Shown here: one piece after another, positions 26,009 through 34,781 of the stretch | How positions within the stretch are numbered: position 1 is the first letter of the stretch | How the letters are laid out: every line of letters starts with the position of its first letter | Assembly (NCBI GenBank): GCA_039700805.1 | Contig: JBCAZE010000002.1 | Location: 1 to 64,000, forward strand | Reading direction: 5' to 3' | DNA from: CALBPI01 sp039700805 | GTDB lineage: Bacteria > Pseudomonadota > Gammaproteobacteria > Steroidobacterales > Woeseiaceae | Length of the DNA: 64,000 nt | Program-made: the position numbers and the translations under genes | The notes under the pieces: model-generated | Told to the model about the DNA's origin: nothing | Seen by the model: the letters and a program-made list of their open reading frames with translations, nothing else | Database searches by the model: none

Positions 26009-26395
26009 TCAGTCTGCTTTGGGAATGAACTTCAACGCACAGATTTTGTTGCCTGCCGGGTCACGCAAGTAGGCGAGGTACATGGAAGACACGCCATCGC
26101 TGCGGATTCCAGGTGGATCCTCGATTGCGGTGCCCCCGTTTGCCAAGCCGGCCGCATGCCAGGCATTGGCCTGTTCCTGATCCTCGACCGCAAAGCCGAT
26201 CGTGCCGCCGTTCGCATGGGTCGCCGGTTGTCCGTCGATCGGCAACGAGATACCGAAAACGCCCGTACGGCTGCGCCAAAAATATCGGTCCTTGTCGCGA
26301 CGACCCGGCTTAACGCCAAGCGTTTCGAATAGTGCATCGTAAAAGGCGCGTGACGCCTCAAGGTCATTAGCGCCGACCATGATATGGCTGAACAT
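26009..26395 (-). CDS. VOC-superfamily (glyoxalase/bleomycin resistance-like) protein
   Basis: A 128-residue protein with two beta-alpha-beta-beta-beta units: MFSHIMVGANDLEASRAFYD at the start and YLAYLRDPAGNKICALKF at the end. His4 and Glu-type positions of VOC metal sites are partly present. The start at 26395 gives the family-typical N-terminus; an upstream in-frame ATG at 26428 would add 11 unlikely residues. The substrate cannot be told. It lies eight bases before the BNR-propeller gene in the same direction. Confidence 0.85.
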   Translation of the reverse strand: MFSHIMVGANDLEASRAFYDALFETLGVKPGRRDKDRYFWRSRTGVFGISLPIDGQPATHANGGTIGFAVEDQEQANAWHAAGLANGGTAIEDPPGIRSDGVSSMYLAYLRDPAGNKICALKFIPKAD

Positions 26396-26476
26396 AGAAA
26401 GCTCCTGCAAGCGACAAATCAGAATCACAAACTACCGGAAACCAGCGGTCGACGGTAGAGGGACTCCCGTTACCAT

Positions 26477-27010
26477 TTAGCGGCTACGGTCAGCACTCAC
26501 ACGCAAGAGTGCGGCGACGGTAATGGCATCGGTGATCTCGCCTCGTCGCACCATCTCTAGCGCGTTGGCGAGCGATAGGCGCTTGACCGTCAAGTCTTCG
26601 GTGTCTTCCGGATCGCTCTCGCCCATCGTCAGATGCTCCGCGGTGTATACGTAGGCGATCTCATCCGTAATGGAATTGCTGGTATGCAGTTGCATCAAAG
26701 CTTGCCAATGCGTCGCCCGCAACCCGGTTTCCTCAGCCAACTCACGCTTTGCCGCATCGAGAGGTGCCTCGTTTCGTGGTGCGCCACCCATTGGAAGCTC
26801 CCATGAATAAGCGCCCAGCGTGTAGCGGGTTTGTCCGACTAAGAATGTGAATCCCTCGTCATCGATGGGCACGATTGCGACAGCGATATTCTTGAAGTGT
26901 ACGTGTGCGTAGTCATGTTCACGCCCCGAAGGATTGATGACCCTATCTTCGTACAATGTCATCCAGTCGTTGCTAAACCGTTCTTTTCTGTCGCGCGTTT
27001 GCCACCCCAT
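26477..27010 (-). CDS. Nudix hydrolase (ADP-ribose pyrophosphatase-like)
   Basis: A 177-residue protein. The Nudix box GGAPRNEAPLDAAKRELAEE followed by TGL fits Gx5Ex7REUxEExGU, with the catalytic Glu cluster intact. The preceding VGQTRYTLGAYSWELPMGG is typical of ADP-ribose/NDP-sugar pyrophosphatases. The ATG at 27010 has AGAGGA seven bases upstream. It is divergent from the pseudouridine synthase gene with about 66 bases between starts. The exact nucleotide substrate is open. Confidence 0.88.
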   Translation of the reverse strand: MGWQTRDRKERFSNDWMTLYEDRVINPSGREHDYAHVHFKNIAVAIVPIDDEGFTFLVGQTRYTLGAYSWELPMGGAPRNEAPLDAAKRELAEETGLRATHWQALMQLHTSNSITDEIAYVYTAEHLTMGESDPEDTEDLTVKRLSLANALEMVRRGEITDAITVAALLRVSADRSR

Positions 27011-27076
27011 GAAACATCCTCTTGCGCCATCAGCGTCTATTAGCGAATCCCCAACGTGCCGTATCATACGCTCCTC

Positions 27077-27904
27077 ATGAGTCACGACACCGTCATTATC
27101 GAGCGCTCACTTGCTGTAACCTCAAGTGAGCACAAAGCCGGCTCGCTGTTGGCGGCGGAAGTTGGCCTGCCGATTTCGACCCTCAAGCGCGCGATGCAAA
27201 AGGGTGCCGTCTGGTTGACTCGGGCTGGGCAGACAGTGCGCCTTCGGCGCAACGGTCGAGCGCTACAGCCCGGCGATCAGCTTGATTTGTACTACAACGA
27301 GGATGTGCTCGCGCAACAGGTCGGCGATGCGACATTGGTCGAAGACGTCGGTGATTACAGTGTTTGGGTTAAACCCTATGGAATGTGGTCGCATGGTTCA
27401 CGTTGGGCAGATCATTGCGCACTGACGCGCTTTGCTTCTATCGCATTGGCGCGAGAATCGCTCATTGTGCACCGCCTAGACCGCGCCACCCGTGGTTTGA
27501 TGCTGATCGCGCACAACAAAAAATCAGCGGCGGCTTTATCGGCGTTGTTCCGCGAGCGCCAGATAGACAAACACTACCGCGCCGTCGTCCAGAGTCGCAT
27601 CGTTGTTGGCGAGCGACGCGTTATTGACACACCGCTTGACGATAACCCAGCGCGCACGGAGGTATTGGTCATCGCCTGCGATGACCAGCAGCAGCAATCC
27701 ACGCTCGATGTACGCATTCATACTGGACGTAAACACCAAGTGCGCCGACACCTCGCGCTGATCGGGGCGCCGGTTGTCGGGGATCGTCTCTATGGCCATG
27801 CAGGCGATGATGATCCCGACCTCCAGCTCGTCGCGAGTCATTTGGCGTTTCATTGCCCGGTCCGCGACCAGCGTGTTTGGTACGAGCACGTGCCAAACGC
27901 CTAG
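27077..27904 (+). CDS. RluA-family RNA pseudouridine synthase
   Basis: A 275-residue protein with an S4-like N-terminal half (GLPISTLKRAMQKGAVWL, ALQPGDQLDLYY) and the RluA catalytic domain. The active-site line VHRLDRATRGLML contains the catalytic Asp in the HRLD context, and HTGRKHQVRRHLALIGAPVVGD is the usual C-terminal motif. It converts uridine to pseudouridine in rRNA or tRNA; the target cannot be read from sequence. The start at ATG 27077 is preferred; GTG at 27056 is possible. No clear ribosome site is present. Confidence 0.9.
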   Translation: MSHDTVIIERSLAVTSSEHKAGSLLAAEVGLPISTLKRAMQKGAVWLTRAGQTVRLRRNGRALQPGDQLDLYYNEDVLAQQVGDATLVEDVGDYSVWVKPYGMWSHGSRWADHCALTRFASIALARESLIVHRLDRATRGLMLIAHNKKSAAALSALFRERQIDKHYRAVVQSRIVVGERRVIDTPLDDNPARTEVLVIACDDQQQQSTLDVRIHTGRKHQVRRHLALIGAPVVGDRLYGHAGDDDPDLQLVASHLAFHCPVRDQRVWYEHVPNA

Positions 27905-27950
27905 ACTTCATGCCATGCGGCGCCCTTAATGCTGTGGCAGGCCAGACTGG

Positions 27951-29327
27951 TTAGGTCGGCGCGACCACCATCATCAAGTTCGCGCAAAACCAGGCCGCCA
28001 AGGTGCCGACAACATAGCCGAGTACCGCAAGCAACACGCCCACTGGCGCTAATGCCGGATGGAATGCCGCAGCGAGGACGGGGGCGGATGCAGCGCCCCC
28101 AATGTTTGCCTTACTCCCAATGGCAAGGAAAAAGTACGGCGCGCGAATGAGCCTCGCTGTCAGAATCAATGCGATGACGTGAATCAACATCCAGATAATG
28201 CCAACGATGAATAACTGCCAATGCTGAGCGACGGCGCGGATATCCATCTGCATACCAATCGTTGCGACCAAAATAAAAATGAAAATAGTACCCACTTTCG
28301 AGGCGCCGGCACCTTCATAGTCGCGCAGTTTGGTGAACGACAAACCGACGCCGATCGTGGTTGCGATGATGATCAGCCAGAAAAACTTCGAGGTGAGACT
28401 CATCTTAGAGAGCGGTTTTTCAATCTCAATGAGCTCAAACGTCTTTAAATTAGGCAGATACCACGTCAGAGTTTTATCGATCTCGGTGAGCAAAGGGGCC
28501 AGCCAATCGGCTGTGCCGTGAGCCAGAGCGGTTGCTCCGAAACCGATGCCGAGAATGACCATTAGATCGGTTGTTGACGGGATGCGGGCCACCCTCTGGC
28601 TATAGGCTTCCATCTTGTCTCGCAACTCATCAACGCTCGTTGCGTCTGCCTTTAGCCAGCGATTGATCCGTTGGCGGTGACCAATGCCAATCAACATCGC
28701 GGCCATCCAAATCTCAGCGACGATGACATCGACAGTGATCATGATCGAATACAGTGACTCACTTGGCTCAAAAATATCGTACATCGCAGCTTGGTTGGCA
28801 CCACCGCCAATCCAGCTGCCCGCCACCGTCGCCAAACCACGCCAGACCGCTTCTGGGCCGGCGCCACCGACAAGTTCCGGCGCAAACATGCTGGTGATCA
28901 TGATCGCGAGTGGCCCGCCAATCACGACGCTGATGGTGCCAACAGCGAACATGATCAACGGTTTTCTCCCAAGGCGTGCGATTTCCTTCAAGTCAACGCT
29001 TAGCGTGAGCAACACAAGACAGGCTGGCAGCAGATAGCGAGACGCGACGTAGTAAAGATTCGAACTCTTGGGGTCAACGATGCCGAACGTGGTCAGCAGC
29101 GATGGGACGAAATAACACAGCAACAGCATCGGCACGATGCTGTAGAAACGTTTGAGCTTTGGGTGACTGCTGTTCGATGTGAAAAAGATGGCAGCGAGAA
29201 TCAACATCAGTATGCCAATCGTCGTCGCATCGTTGGTGATCAGTGCTCCCGACACGTCGGCCGGAACGTCGTTCGAAGTGGATGGCGTCGCCGCGCCGAC
29301 CACGAAGCTCGGGATGTAGTTTTGCAT
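27951..29327 (-). CDS. DUF819-family integral membrane protein
   Basis: A 458-residue polytopic membrane protein with about 11-12 hydrophobic segments. GSWIGGGANQAAMYDIFEPS, SKANIGGAASAPVLAAAFHP and LGYVVGTLAAW are typical of the DUF819 (YjcL-like) family. Function is unknown; a transport role is usually supposed. It stands alone, convergent with the pseudouridine synthase gene and divergent from the DUF1295 gene. Confidence 0.87.
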   Translation of the reverse strand: MQNYIPSFVVGAATPSTSNDVPADVSGALITNDATTIGILMLILAAIFFTSNSSHPKLKRFYSIVPMLLLCYFVPSLLTTFGIVDPKSSNLYYVASRYLLPACLVLLTLSVDLKEIARLGRKPLIMFAVGTISVVIGGPLAIMITSMFAPELVGGAGPEAVWRGLATVAGSWIGGGANQAAMYDIFEPSESLYSIMITVDVIVAEIWMAAMLIGIGHRQRINRWLKADATSVDELRDKMEAYSQRVARIPSTTDLMVILGIGFGATALAHGTADWLAPLLTEIDKTLTWYLPNLKTFELIEIEKPLSKMSLTSKFFWLIIIATTIGVGLSFTKLRDYEGAGASKVGTIFIFILVATIGMQMDIRAVAQHWQLFIVGIIWMLIHVIALILTARLIRAPYFFLAIGSKANIGGAASAPVLAAAFHPALAPVGVLLAVLGYVVGTLAAWFCANLMMVVAPT

Positions 29328-29438
29328 CTGGTGTGCATTTCCTGTCGAACAAATGAGCCGATAGTGTAGCGGTTTACTGCCGGTCTGCAGTAGGCTTGCA
29401 GCGCTTAATTTTTTTACTGCATCGAGAAGAAGGCTGCC

Positions 29439-30317
29439 ATGACGGAAAGAACCAACGGAAATATCCTTGTCGCGATCGTGATATCGGTGGCCATCGGCGC
29501 CGGCGTAGCTGCTGCGGGGAGCGATGGTAGTGTGGCCTTCGCGGGGTTCCCATTGTTCGCACTGTGCGGCGCCTTGGCGTTCTTGATTAACTGGTTGGTC
29601 TTTTTGCCTTCCGCTGCCGCGCGCACCGAAAAGTTTTACGACCTGACGGGTGGACTGACGTATTTATCGGTCACCGCGTTCGCGGTCTACGCTGCGGGCA
29701 CGCTCGACCTTCGCGGTCAGATCGTCGCGGCACTGGTGATTGTGTGGGCGGTGCGATTGGCGAGTTTTCTCTTTGTGCGTATCAGCAAGGACGGTAAGGA
29801 CGGTCGCTTCGACGACATCAAAACCCGACCGCTCCGATTCCTCATGGCGTGGACGCTGCAGGGGCTATGGGTTCTGCTGACGGCAGCTTGCGCACTGGCG
29901 ATCATTACGTCGGCGCGCAAAGTCCCTATGGAGCTTATTGGCTGGCTGGGTCTTGGTGTTTGGGTTGTTGGTTTCCTGATCGAGGCCATTTCAGACCATC
30001 AAAAATCCAAGTTCAAAGCCGATCCCGGCAACGAAGGCAAGTTCATCACGACGGGGCTTTGGTCCTGGTCTAGGCATCCAAATTACTTCGGCGAAATCAC
30101 GCTGTGGACTGGCGTTGCCATTATGGCCTTGCCGGTCTTGTCCGGCTGGCAGTGGGTGACGTTGATATCGCCCGTTTTTGTGACGTTCTTGCTGACCAAA
30201 GTCAGCGGTATTCCACTACTGGAGCAACGGGCTGAGGCGCGTTGGGGCGAGGACCCAGAGTTCCGTCGCTACACCGACTCGACTTCGGTTTTGATTCCCT
30301 TGCCGCCGAAGTCGTAA
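29439..30317 (+). CDS. DUF1295 / steroid 5-alpha-reductase-like membrane protein
   Basis: A 292-residue membrane protein with about seven hydrophobic segments. The C-terminal block LWSWSRHPNYFGEITLWTG and IPLLEQRAEARWG, then EFRRYTDSTSVLIP, is the DUF1295 / isoprenylcysteine methyltransferase-like signature, with the conserved RHPNY. It probably acts on a hydrophobic substrate with a nucleotide or SAM cofactor, but bacterial members are mostly uncharacterised. A strong bidirectional hairpin follows. Confidence 0.88.
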   Translation: MTERTNGNILVAIVISVAIGAGVAAAGSDGSVAFAGFPLFALCGALAFLINWLVFLPSAAARTEKFYDLTGGLTYLSVTAFAVYAAGTLDLRGQIVAALVIVWAVRLASFLFVRISKDGKDGRFDDIKTRPLRFLMAWTLQGLWVLLTAACALAIITSARKVPMELIGWLGLGVWVVGFLIEAISDHQKSKFKADPGNEGKFITTGLWSWSRHPNYFGEITLWTGVAIMALPVLSGWQWVTLISPVFVTFLLTKVSGIPLLEQRAEARWGEDPEFRRYTDSTSVLIPLPPKS

Positions 30318-30331
30318 TTCTCATGTCGTGA

Positions 30332-30356
30332 CCAACGCCGCGCGACGCGGCGTTGG
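30332..30356. terminator. Bidirectional hairpin between convergent genes
   Basis: CCAACGCCGCG (30332-30342) and CGCGGCGTTGG (30346-30356) form a perfect 11-base stem with a three-base loop, 14 bases after the DUF1295 stop and 26 bases beyond the peptidase stop on the other strand. T-runs are poor on both sides, so termination efficiency is uncertain. Confidence 0.65.
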
Positions 30357-30382
30357 CCGATAAATCAATCGACGTGCCGGCA

Positions 30383-32317
30383 CTATTCGTCGGCAATATC
30401 TCTCAGCATTAACTGCGCCTCAAGAAATCCTGCCATGGCGCGGTAGAACGCAACGCGGTTCTTCTGTTTTGCGAGCGAATGTCCTTCATCTGGGAAGCGC
30501 AGATAGGTGACTTCGCCGCCATTGTCGCGGATCTTCTGAACCAATCGATCGGATTCGGTGACCGGGTCGCGCGGGTCATTGACACCGTGCTGCACGAGCA
30601 GCGGTACATCGATACGTTCGGCGTTGTTGATCGGTGAATTGTCCGCGTAGAACCGCTGCCAACGTTCTTCGGTGATGTCGCCGTATTCGATACGATCAGA
30701 CGCCTTTAGCGATGGTGATGCGTCTTCTAACGCACGAACCCAATCAGAGACCCCCACCATGGAAACGCCCGCATCAAACACGCCGGGGTAGCTACCGAGT
30801 ACGGCATTAACCATATACCCCCCATAACTGCCGCCCATGACGGCGACTCGGTTGGCGTCGATACGGTCATCCTTCGCAAAGAAGGCGACTGCGTCAGCGA
30901 GATCGCGAACGGAATCTAATCGTTTCTCTTGGTTATCGAGTCGCGCGTACGTCTTACCGAATCCCGTTGAGCCGCGCACATTGATGTCCAGCACAGCAAT
31001 TCCGGTGTTAATCAAGTACTGCAGTTGCGGGCGAAAATTGGGGCGTGCTTGTGCCGTCGGTCCACCATGAACATTGATCACCATCGGCGGCGTCGGGTCC
31101 GTATCGTTCAGGCGCGGCAAATACAACAGCCCTTGCAGTACGACGCCGTCCCGCGCGGTGAAGTTGACCACTTCGGGTGAGACGAAATCGTCACGCGACA
31201 GCCCCGCCAACGTCGACTGAACAACGGTGGTTGGCGCGGCTTTGGTGACGTCCCAGACCAAGACATCCCCTGGTGTCGCGGGCCCTGAGATTCGGATCAT
31301 CAGCTGATTCGCGGCTGACGCGAAGGCAACGTTGTAAACGCCATCCGGCAATGTGGGTACAGGCAGCATCTCGCCGGAGTCGATGGCCATCAAGTGGAGT
31401 CGTGTGAAGCCATTATCATTACTTGTCCACGCGATGTATTGATCGTCGTGACTCAGCGTGACGTTTTCAATATCAGCATCGGGTGTCTTAAGCCAAGTGA
31501 GTTGTTGTTGTTTCAGATCGTAATAGCCGAGGCCTGCAAACTCCCGATCTTCATTGCTGGCTAGATAAAAGCCGCTGCCGTCCGAGCGCCACGCGTAATC
31601 ACTGTAGGCGGCCGATACGGCGGGTGCGAACAACGGGTTGATCTCGCCGTTGGTTGCATTCAACAAATGCACATCGTTCCCATCTTCGCCTCGTGTCTCG
31701 TCGACAATGACTAGCTCGCCGCCAGGCTGCCAAGCCCTGGGGTAGAAGCCAAAGTTCCCTTCGAACAAACGGATTTGCTGCCCCGTTGCTCGATCGAACC
31801 GATAGATATCAAAGTCACGACCATTGCGTTCGGTGGACGAAAACAAGAACGCATCGCCCTCATCTGAGAACATACCGAAAGATCGAAACGCCTCACTTTG
31901 GGTGAGCAATACCGATTCACGTTCACCGGAGACATCGATCAAGTAGAAGCCTTCCCGTTCGTTGCCATCGGCATCGCGACCGATGAGTAACGTCTCACTG
32001 TCGGGTGTCCAACGGAAAAACCGAATGCCATTTCCAAAGGTCACCTGACGTGGCCAACCCCCTTGTGCATCGACCAGCCATAGCTGTTGGTCGCCGGTAA
32101 TTCTCGACGTGTAAGCGACGGTATTCCCGTCGGGCGAAATCGCGGCGGACAATGCGCCGTTGGCCATCAAATAGCGCACGATATCAGCGGGCCGCTCACC
32201 GGCGAGTCCCACATTGACCGGCTCGATGCGGGGTGTGTCCTCGGGGTAAGGCCAGTCATCGGCGATGGCCAGTGGCGTTACTAGCAATGAGAGCGCTAAG
32301 AAAACAAGGCGTGACAT
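30383..32317 (-). CDS. Periplasmic S9-family prolyl oligopeptidase / acylaminoacyl peptidase-like
   Basis: A 644-residue protein with signal peptide MSRLVFLALSLLVTPLAIA. A WD40-like beta-propeller (residues 40-370) precedes an alpha/beta-hydrolase domain. The catalytic Ser is Ser497 in GGSYGGYM; the Asp is in HGVNDPRDPV and the His in DEGHSLAKQ. It degrades peptides, and exact specificity (dipeptidyl, prolyl or acylaminoacyl) is not readable. Single gene with no evident functional neighbours. Confidence 0.92.
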   Translation of the reverse strand: MSRLVFLALSLLVTPLAIADDWPYPEDTPRIEPVNVGLAGERPADIVRYLMANGALSAAISPDGNTVAYTSRITGDQQLWLVDAQGGWPRQVTFGNGIRFFRWTPDSETLLIGRDADGNEREGFYLIDVSGERESVLLTQSEAFRSFGMFSDEGDAFLFSSTERNGRDFDIYRFDRATGQQIRLFEGNFGFYPRAWQPGGELVIVDETRGEDGNDVHLLNATNGEINPLFAPAVSAAYSDYAWRSDGSGFYLASNEDREFAGLGYYDLKQQQLTWLKTPDADIENVTLSHDDQYIAWTSNDNGFTRLHLMAIDSGEMLPVPTLPDGVYNVAFASAANQLMIRISGPATPGDVLVWDVTKAAPTTVVQSTLAGLSRDDFVSPEVVNFTARDGVVLQGLLYLPRLNDTDPTPPMVINVHGGPTAQARPNFRPQLQYLINTGIAVLDINVRGSTGFGKTYARLDNQEKRLDSVRDLADAVAFFAKDDRIDANRVAVMGGSYGGYMVNAVLGSYPGVFDAGVSMVGVSDWVRALEDASPSLKASDRIEYGDITEERWQRFYADNSPINNAERIDVPLLVQHGVNDPRDPVTESDRLVQKIRDNGGEVTYLRFPDEGHSLAKQKNRVAFYRAMAGFLEAQLMLRDIADE

Positions 32318-32399
32318 GGGTTGGTCCTATGACATCTTCAGTTGTTTTGATTATAGGCAAATCGACGCATCCGCCAAGCGAGATACGACAGGAAGTGAA

Positions 32400-34598
32400 T
32401 CAGTGTGAGATCGAGACAGGCGTGTTCTTGAATGCAGGCGTTTGACTGAGCGGATCGACAGCCGTGCCGGTCAGCGCGTTAGCCTCTGGGTAGTAGGCGA
32501 TGAGATTTCCCGGTGGTAGATCTCGAACGTAAACCGTCACGTTGTGCATTTCGCCGTGGTCGGACGTCAGCGAGACTGTATCTTCTTCGCTGATACCGAG
32601 CGATCGAGCATCCTCGGCATTCATCATGACACACCAGCGCGTTGCCGTTTCGCGATAGCTGTCATTCTCTTCATAAACTATCGAATTGAACTGACCTTCG
32701 CTGCGCACCGTTGCCAGCGTGTAGTTGTGTTGACCGCGATCGACCGTCGGCATTTCCACGATGCGCATTGCGGCTTTGCCCGATGCCGTATTGAAGTTGG
32801 GCTCATGGAGTAAGCGCTGGCCGATATGAAATTCGCGCTTCGCTACATCGATATCGCGGATTGCAGCCATACCAGGAACAATATCGGCAATACACTCGCG
32901 AACGTAACGATGCTTCTTGAAGGCTTGGAAATCGATGGCGATGTCCGGCATCAGTGCCGTGGCGATATCCGCCAATACAACAACCTCAGGCCTGACATTC
33001 GCGTGGCGAATGATCTGGCCGTCACTCAATCGAACGAAATTGAACATCGACTCTTGCGTTGTCGGTTCCCATTCCTCGTCGCGAGCCGCAACTGGCAGAA
33101 TAATCATCTCACTGTGGTCGCATGCCGCAACATGGGAGCGATTCAGAGTTGTCGTCAAGCAGATGCGAGTGCCGATTCTATCCATTGCGCGTTCCGCCCA
33201 GGCTTGATTCGGATTCGCCGACAACAGATTTCCGCCCATCAGCAATGCCACATTGATCTCGCCTGACATAGCCGCGTGCATGCATGACATCGTATCGAAT
33301 CCCGGCGTCTCTGGTAGATCGATGTCAAAGTGTGTCTGCATGCGTTCGATCACATCGGCCGCGAGTACCGGTTTCACGCCGATGGTCCCGATGCCCTGAA
33401 CGTTTGAGTGACCGCGAAGCGGCAGAAGGCCGGCGCCAGGTCTGCCGATCATGCCGCGGACCAGCGCGAGGTTGCTGATAGCCTCAACGTTAAGGACACC
33501 ATGCAAGTGATGTGTGATTCCCATGCCCCACGCAAAGACGGAGTTCTGCGAATGGGCATACACACGCGCCACGGCTTCGATAGTTGCTTTGTCGATGCCA
33601 GTGGCCGACACGAGTGTCGACCAATCGAGACTTTCGATGTGCGAGCGCCATTCGTCCGCATGTTCACAATGTGAAGCGATGAACTGCGAATTATCGGCAC
33701 CGTTTTCTAAAACCGCCTTCGCAAGCCCCGAAAGCAGCGCGATATCACTGCCGATGTTGGGGCTCAGATAATGCGACGCGATGTCTGTGCCGCCCGCGAG
33801 CAGTGAACGCGGACTCTTCGGTACAGCGAAACGTACGAGGCCTGATTCCCTCATTGGATTAATCACGATGACCTTACCACCACGCTCACGGCAGGCCTTC
33901 AGACGATGAATAAACCGTGGGTGGTTCGACGCGGGGTTGGCGCCTATCACGAATATGAGGTCGGCTTTGTCGAGGTCGTCGAGCTCGATGGTCGCTGTGC
34001 CGGTACCAATCGTACGCGCAAGACCGACACCGGTTGCTTGATGGCAGTAGTAAGAACAATTGTTGACGTGGTTGGTGCCGTAGCATCGGGCGAGGAGTTG
34101 GAGAAGAAATCCTGCCTCATTCGATGAGCGACCCGACGCATAGAAGAAGCTGTTCTGCGGGTTTGTTGTCGCCAGTCGTTTGGCTGCGAGTGCAATCGCT
34201 TCGTCCCAGTCCATTGGGCGAAACTGATTCGAGTGTTTGGCTTTGTGCAGCGGTGTGGTCAGGCGCCCGAGGTGCTCCAGCGCATTCGGCGATAATTCTC
34301 TAAAGTCGTCGATCGGGTGCGTGAAGACCTCCTCTGGAATCGCTGGTTGGATATCGGTGGATTGCGCTTGCACGCTCTTGTTGCAGACGGATGGAAACTC
34401 GCCAGCTTCGTTCGTCATACCACCGAGTTGTCCGCCCATACCGAGCGCGCATGCTTTGCAGGTATTCTTGGAGGTGAGTGCCTTGCCCGCTTTGGCGATC
34501 CCGACACGCCGGACCGTTGCCAGCGTGTAGCCTATCTTTTTGAACCCGCCGCCTATCGCCGTCATCGCAATGTTCTTACCGACGCGCGCCAGCGGCAC
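32400..34598 (-). CDS. YdeP/FdhF-like molybdopterin oxidoreductase
   Basis: A 732-residue protein of the formate-dehydrogenase-alpha-like YdeP family. It begins near NTCKACALGMGGQLGGM, in place of the [4Fe-4S] CxxCxxxC cluster motif of true formate dehydrogenases, and contains YASGRSSNEA, NCSYYCHQATG, GANPASNHPR and RGHSNVQGIGTIG, typical of the family. The C-terminus holds the MGD-binding barrel (DPLSQTPAFKNTPV). No signal peptide and no partner electron-transfer genes are nearby, so the reaction is unknown. The GTG at 34598 is used; ATG at 34563 is an alternative. Confidence 0.85.
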   Translation of the reverse strand: MPLARVGKNIAMTAIGGGFKKIGYTLATVRRVGIAKAGKALTSKNTCKACALGMGGQLGGMTNEAGEFPSVCNKSVQAQSTDIQPAIPEEVFTHPIDDFRELSPNALEHLGRLTTPLHKAKHSNQFRPMDWDEAIALAAKRLATTNPQNSFFYASGRSSNEAGFLLQLLARCYGTNHVNNCSYYCHQATGVGLARTIGTGTATIELDDLDKADLIFVIGANPASNHPRFIHRLKACRERGGKVIVINPMRESGLVRFAVPKSPRSLLAGGTDIASHYLSPNIGSDIALLSGLAKAVLENGADNSQFIASHCEHADEWRSHIESLDWSTLVSATGIDKATIEAVARVYAHSQNSVFAWGMGITHHLHGVLNVEAISNLALVRGMIGRPGAGLLPLRGHSNVQGIGTIGVKPVLAADVIERMQTHFDIDLPETPGFDTMSCMHAAMSGEINVALLMGGNLLSANPNQAWAERAMDRIGTRICLTTTLNRSHVAACDHSEMIILPVAARDEEWEPTTQESMFNFVRLSDGQIIRHANVRPEVVVLADIATALMPDIAIDFQAFKKHRYVRECIADIVPGMAAIRDIDVAKREFHIGQRLLHEPNFNTASGKAAMRIVEMPTVDRGQHNYTLATVRSEGQFNSIVYEENDSYRETATRWCVMMNAEDARSLGISEEDTVSLTSDHGEMHNVTVYVRDLPPGNLIAYYPEANALTGTAVDPLSQTPAFKNTPVSISH

Positions 34599-34781
34599 AT
34601 ACGATCGCGTTTTCGATTGTTCGGCTCGGGTTCAAGAATGCATACTCCCTGGTCGCATCGCTTACGGACAATTGTCAAATAGCCTACCACCAACAACTCC
34701 TACGAATCACTGCAAGGTCGCAACCGCTGATGGATCATCGCGTATACTGACGTAAGAAGAACGAACACCGTCGAGGGACTT

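Noticed and set aside
32400..34598. Calling this gene a formate dehydrogenase
   Set aside because: The usual cluster motif and partner subunits are absent; it fits the YdeP branch of unknown reaction.
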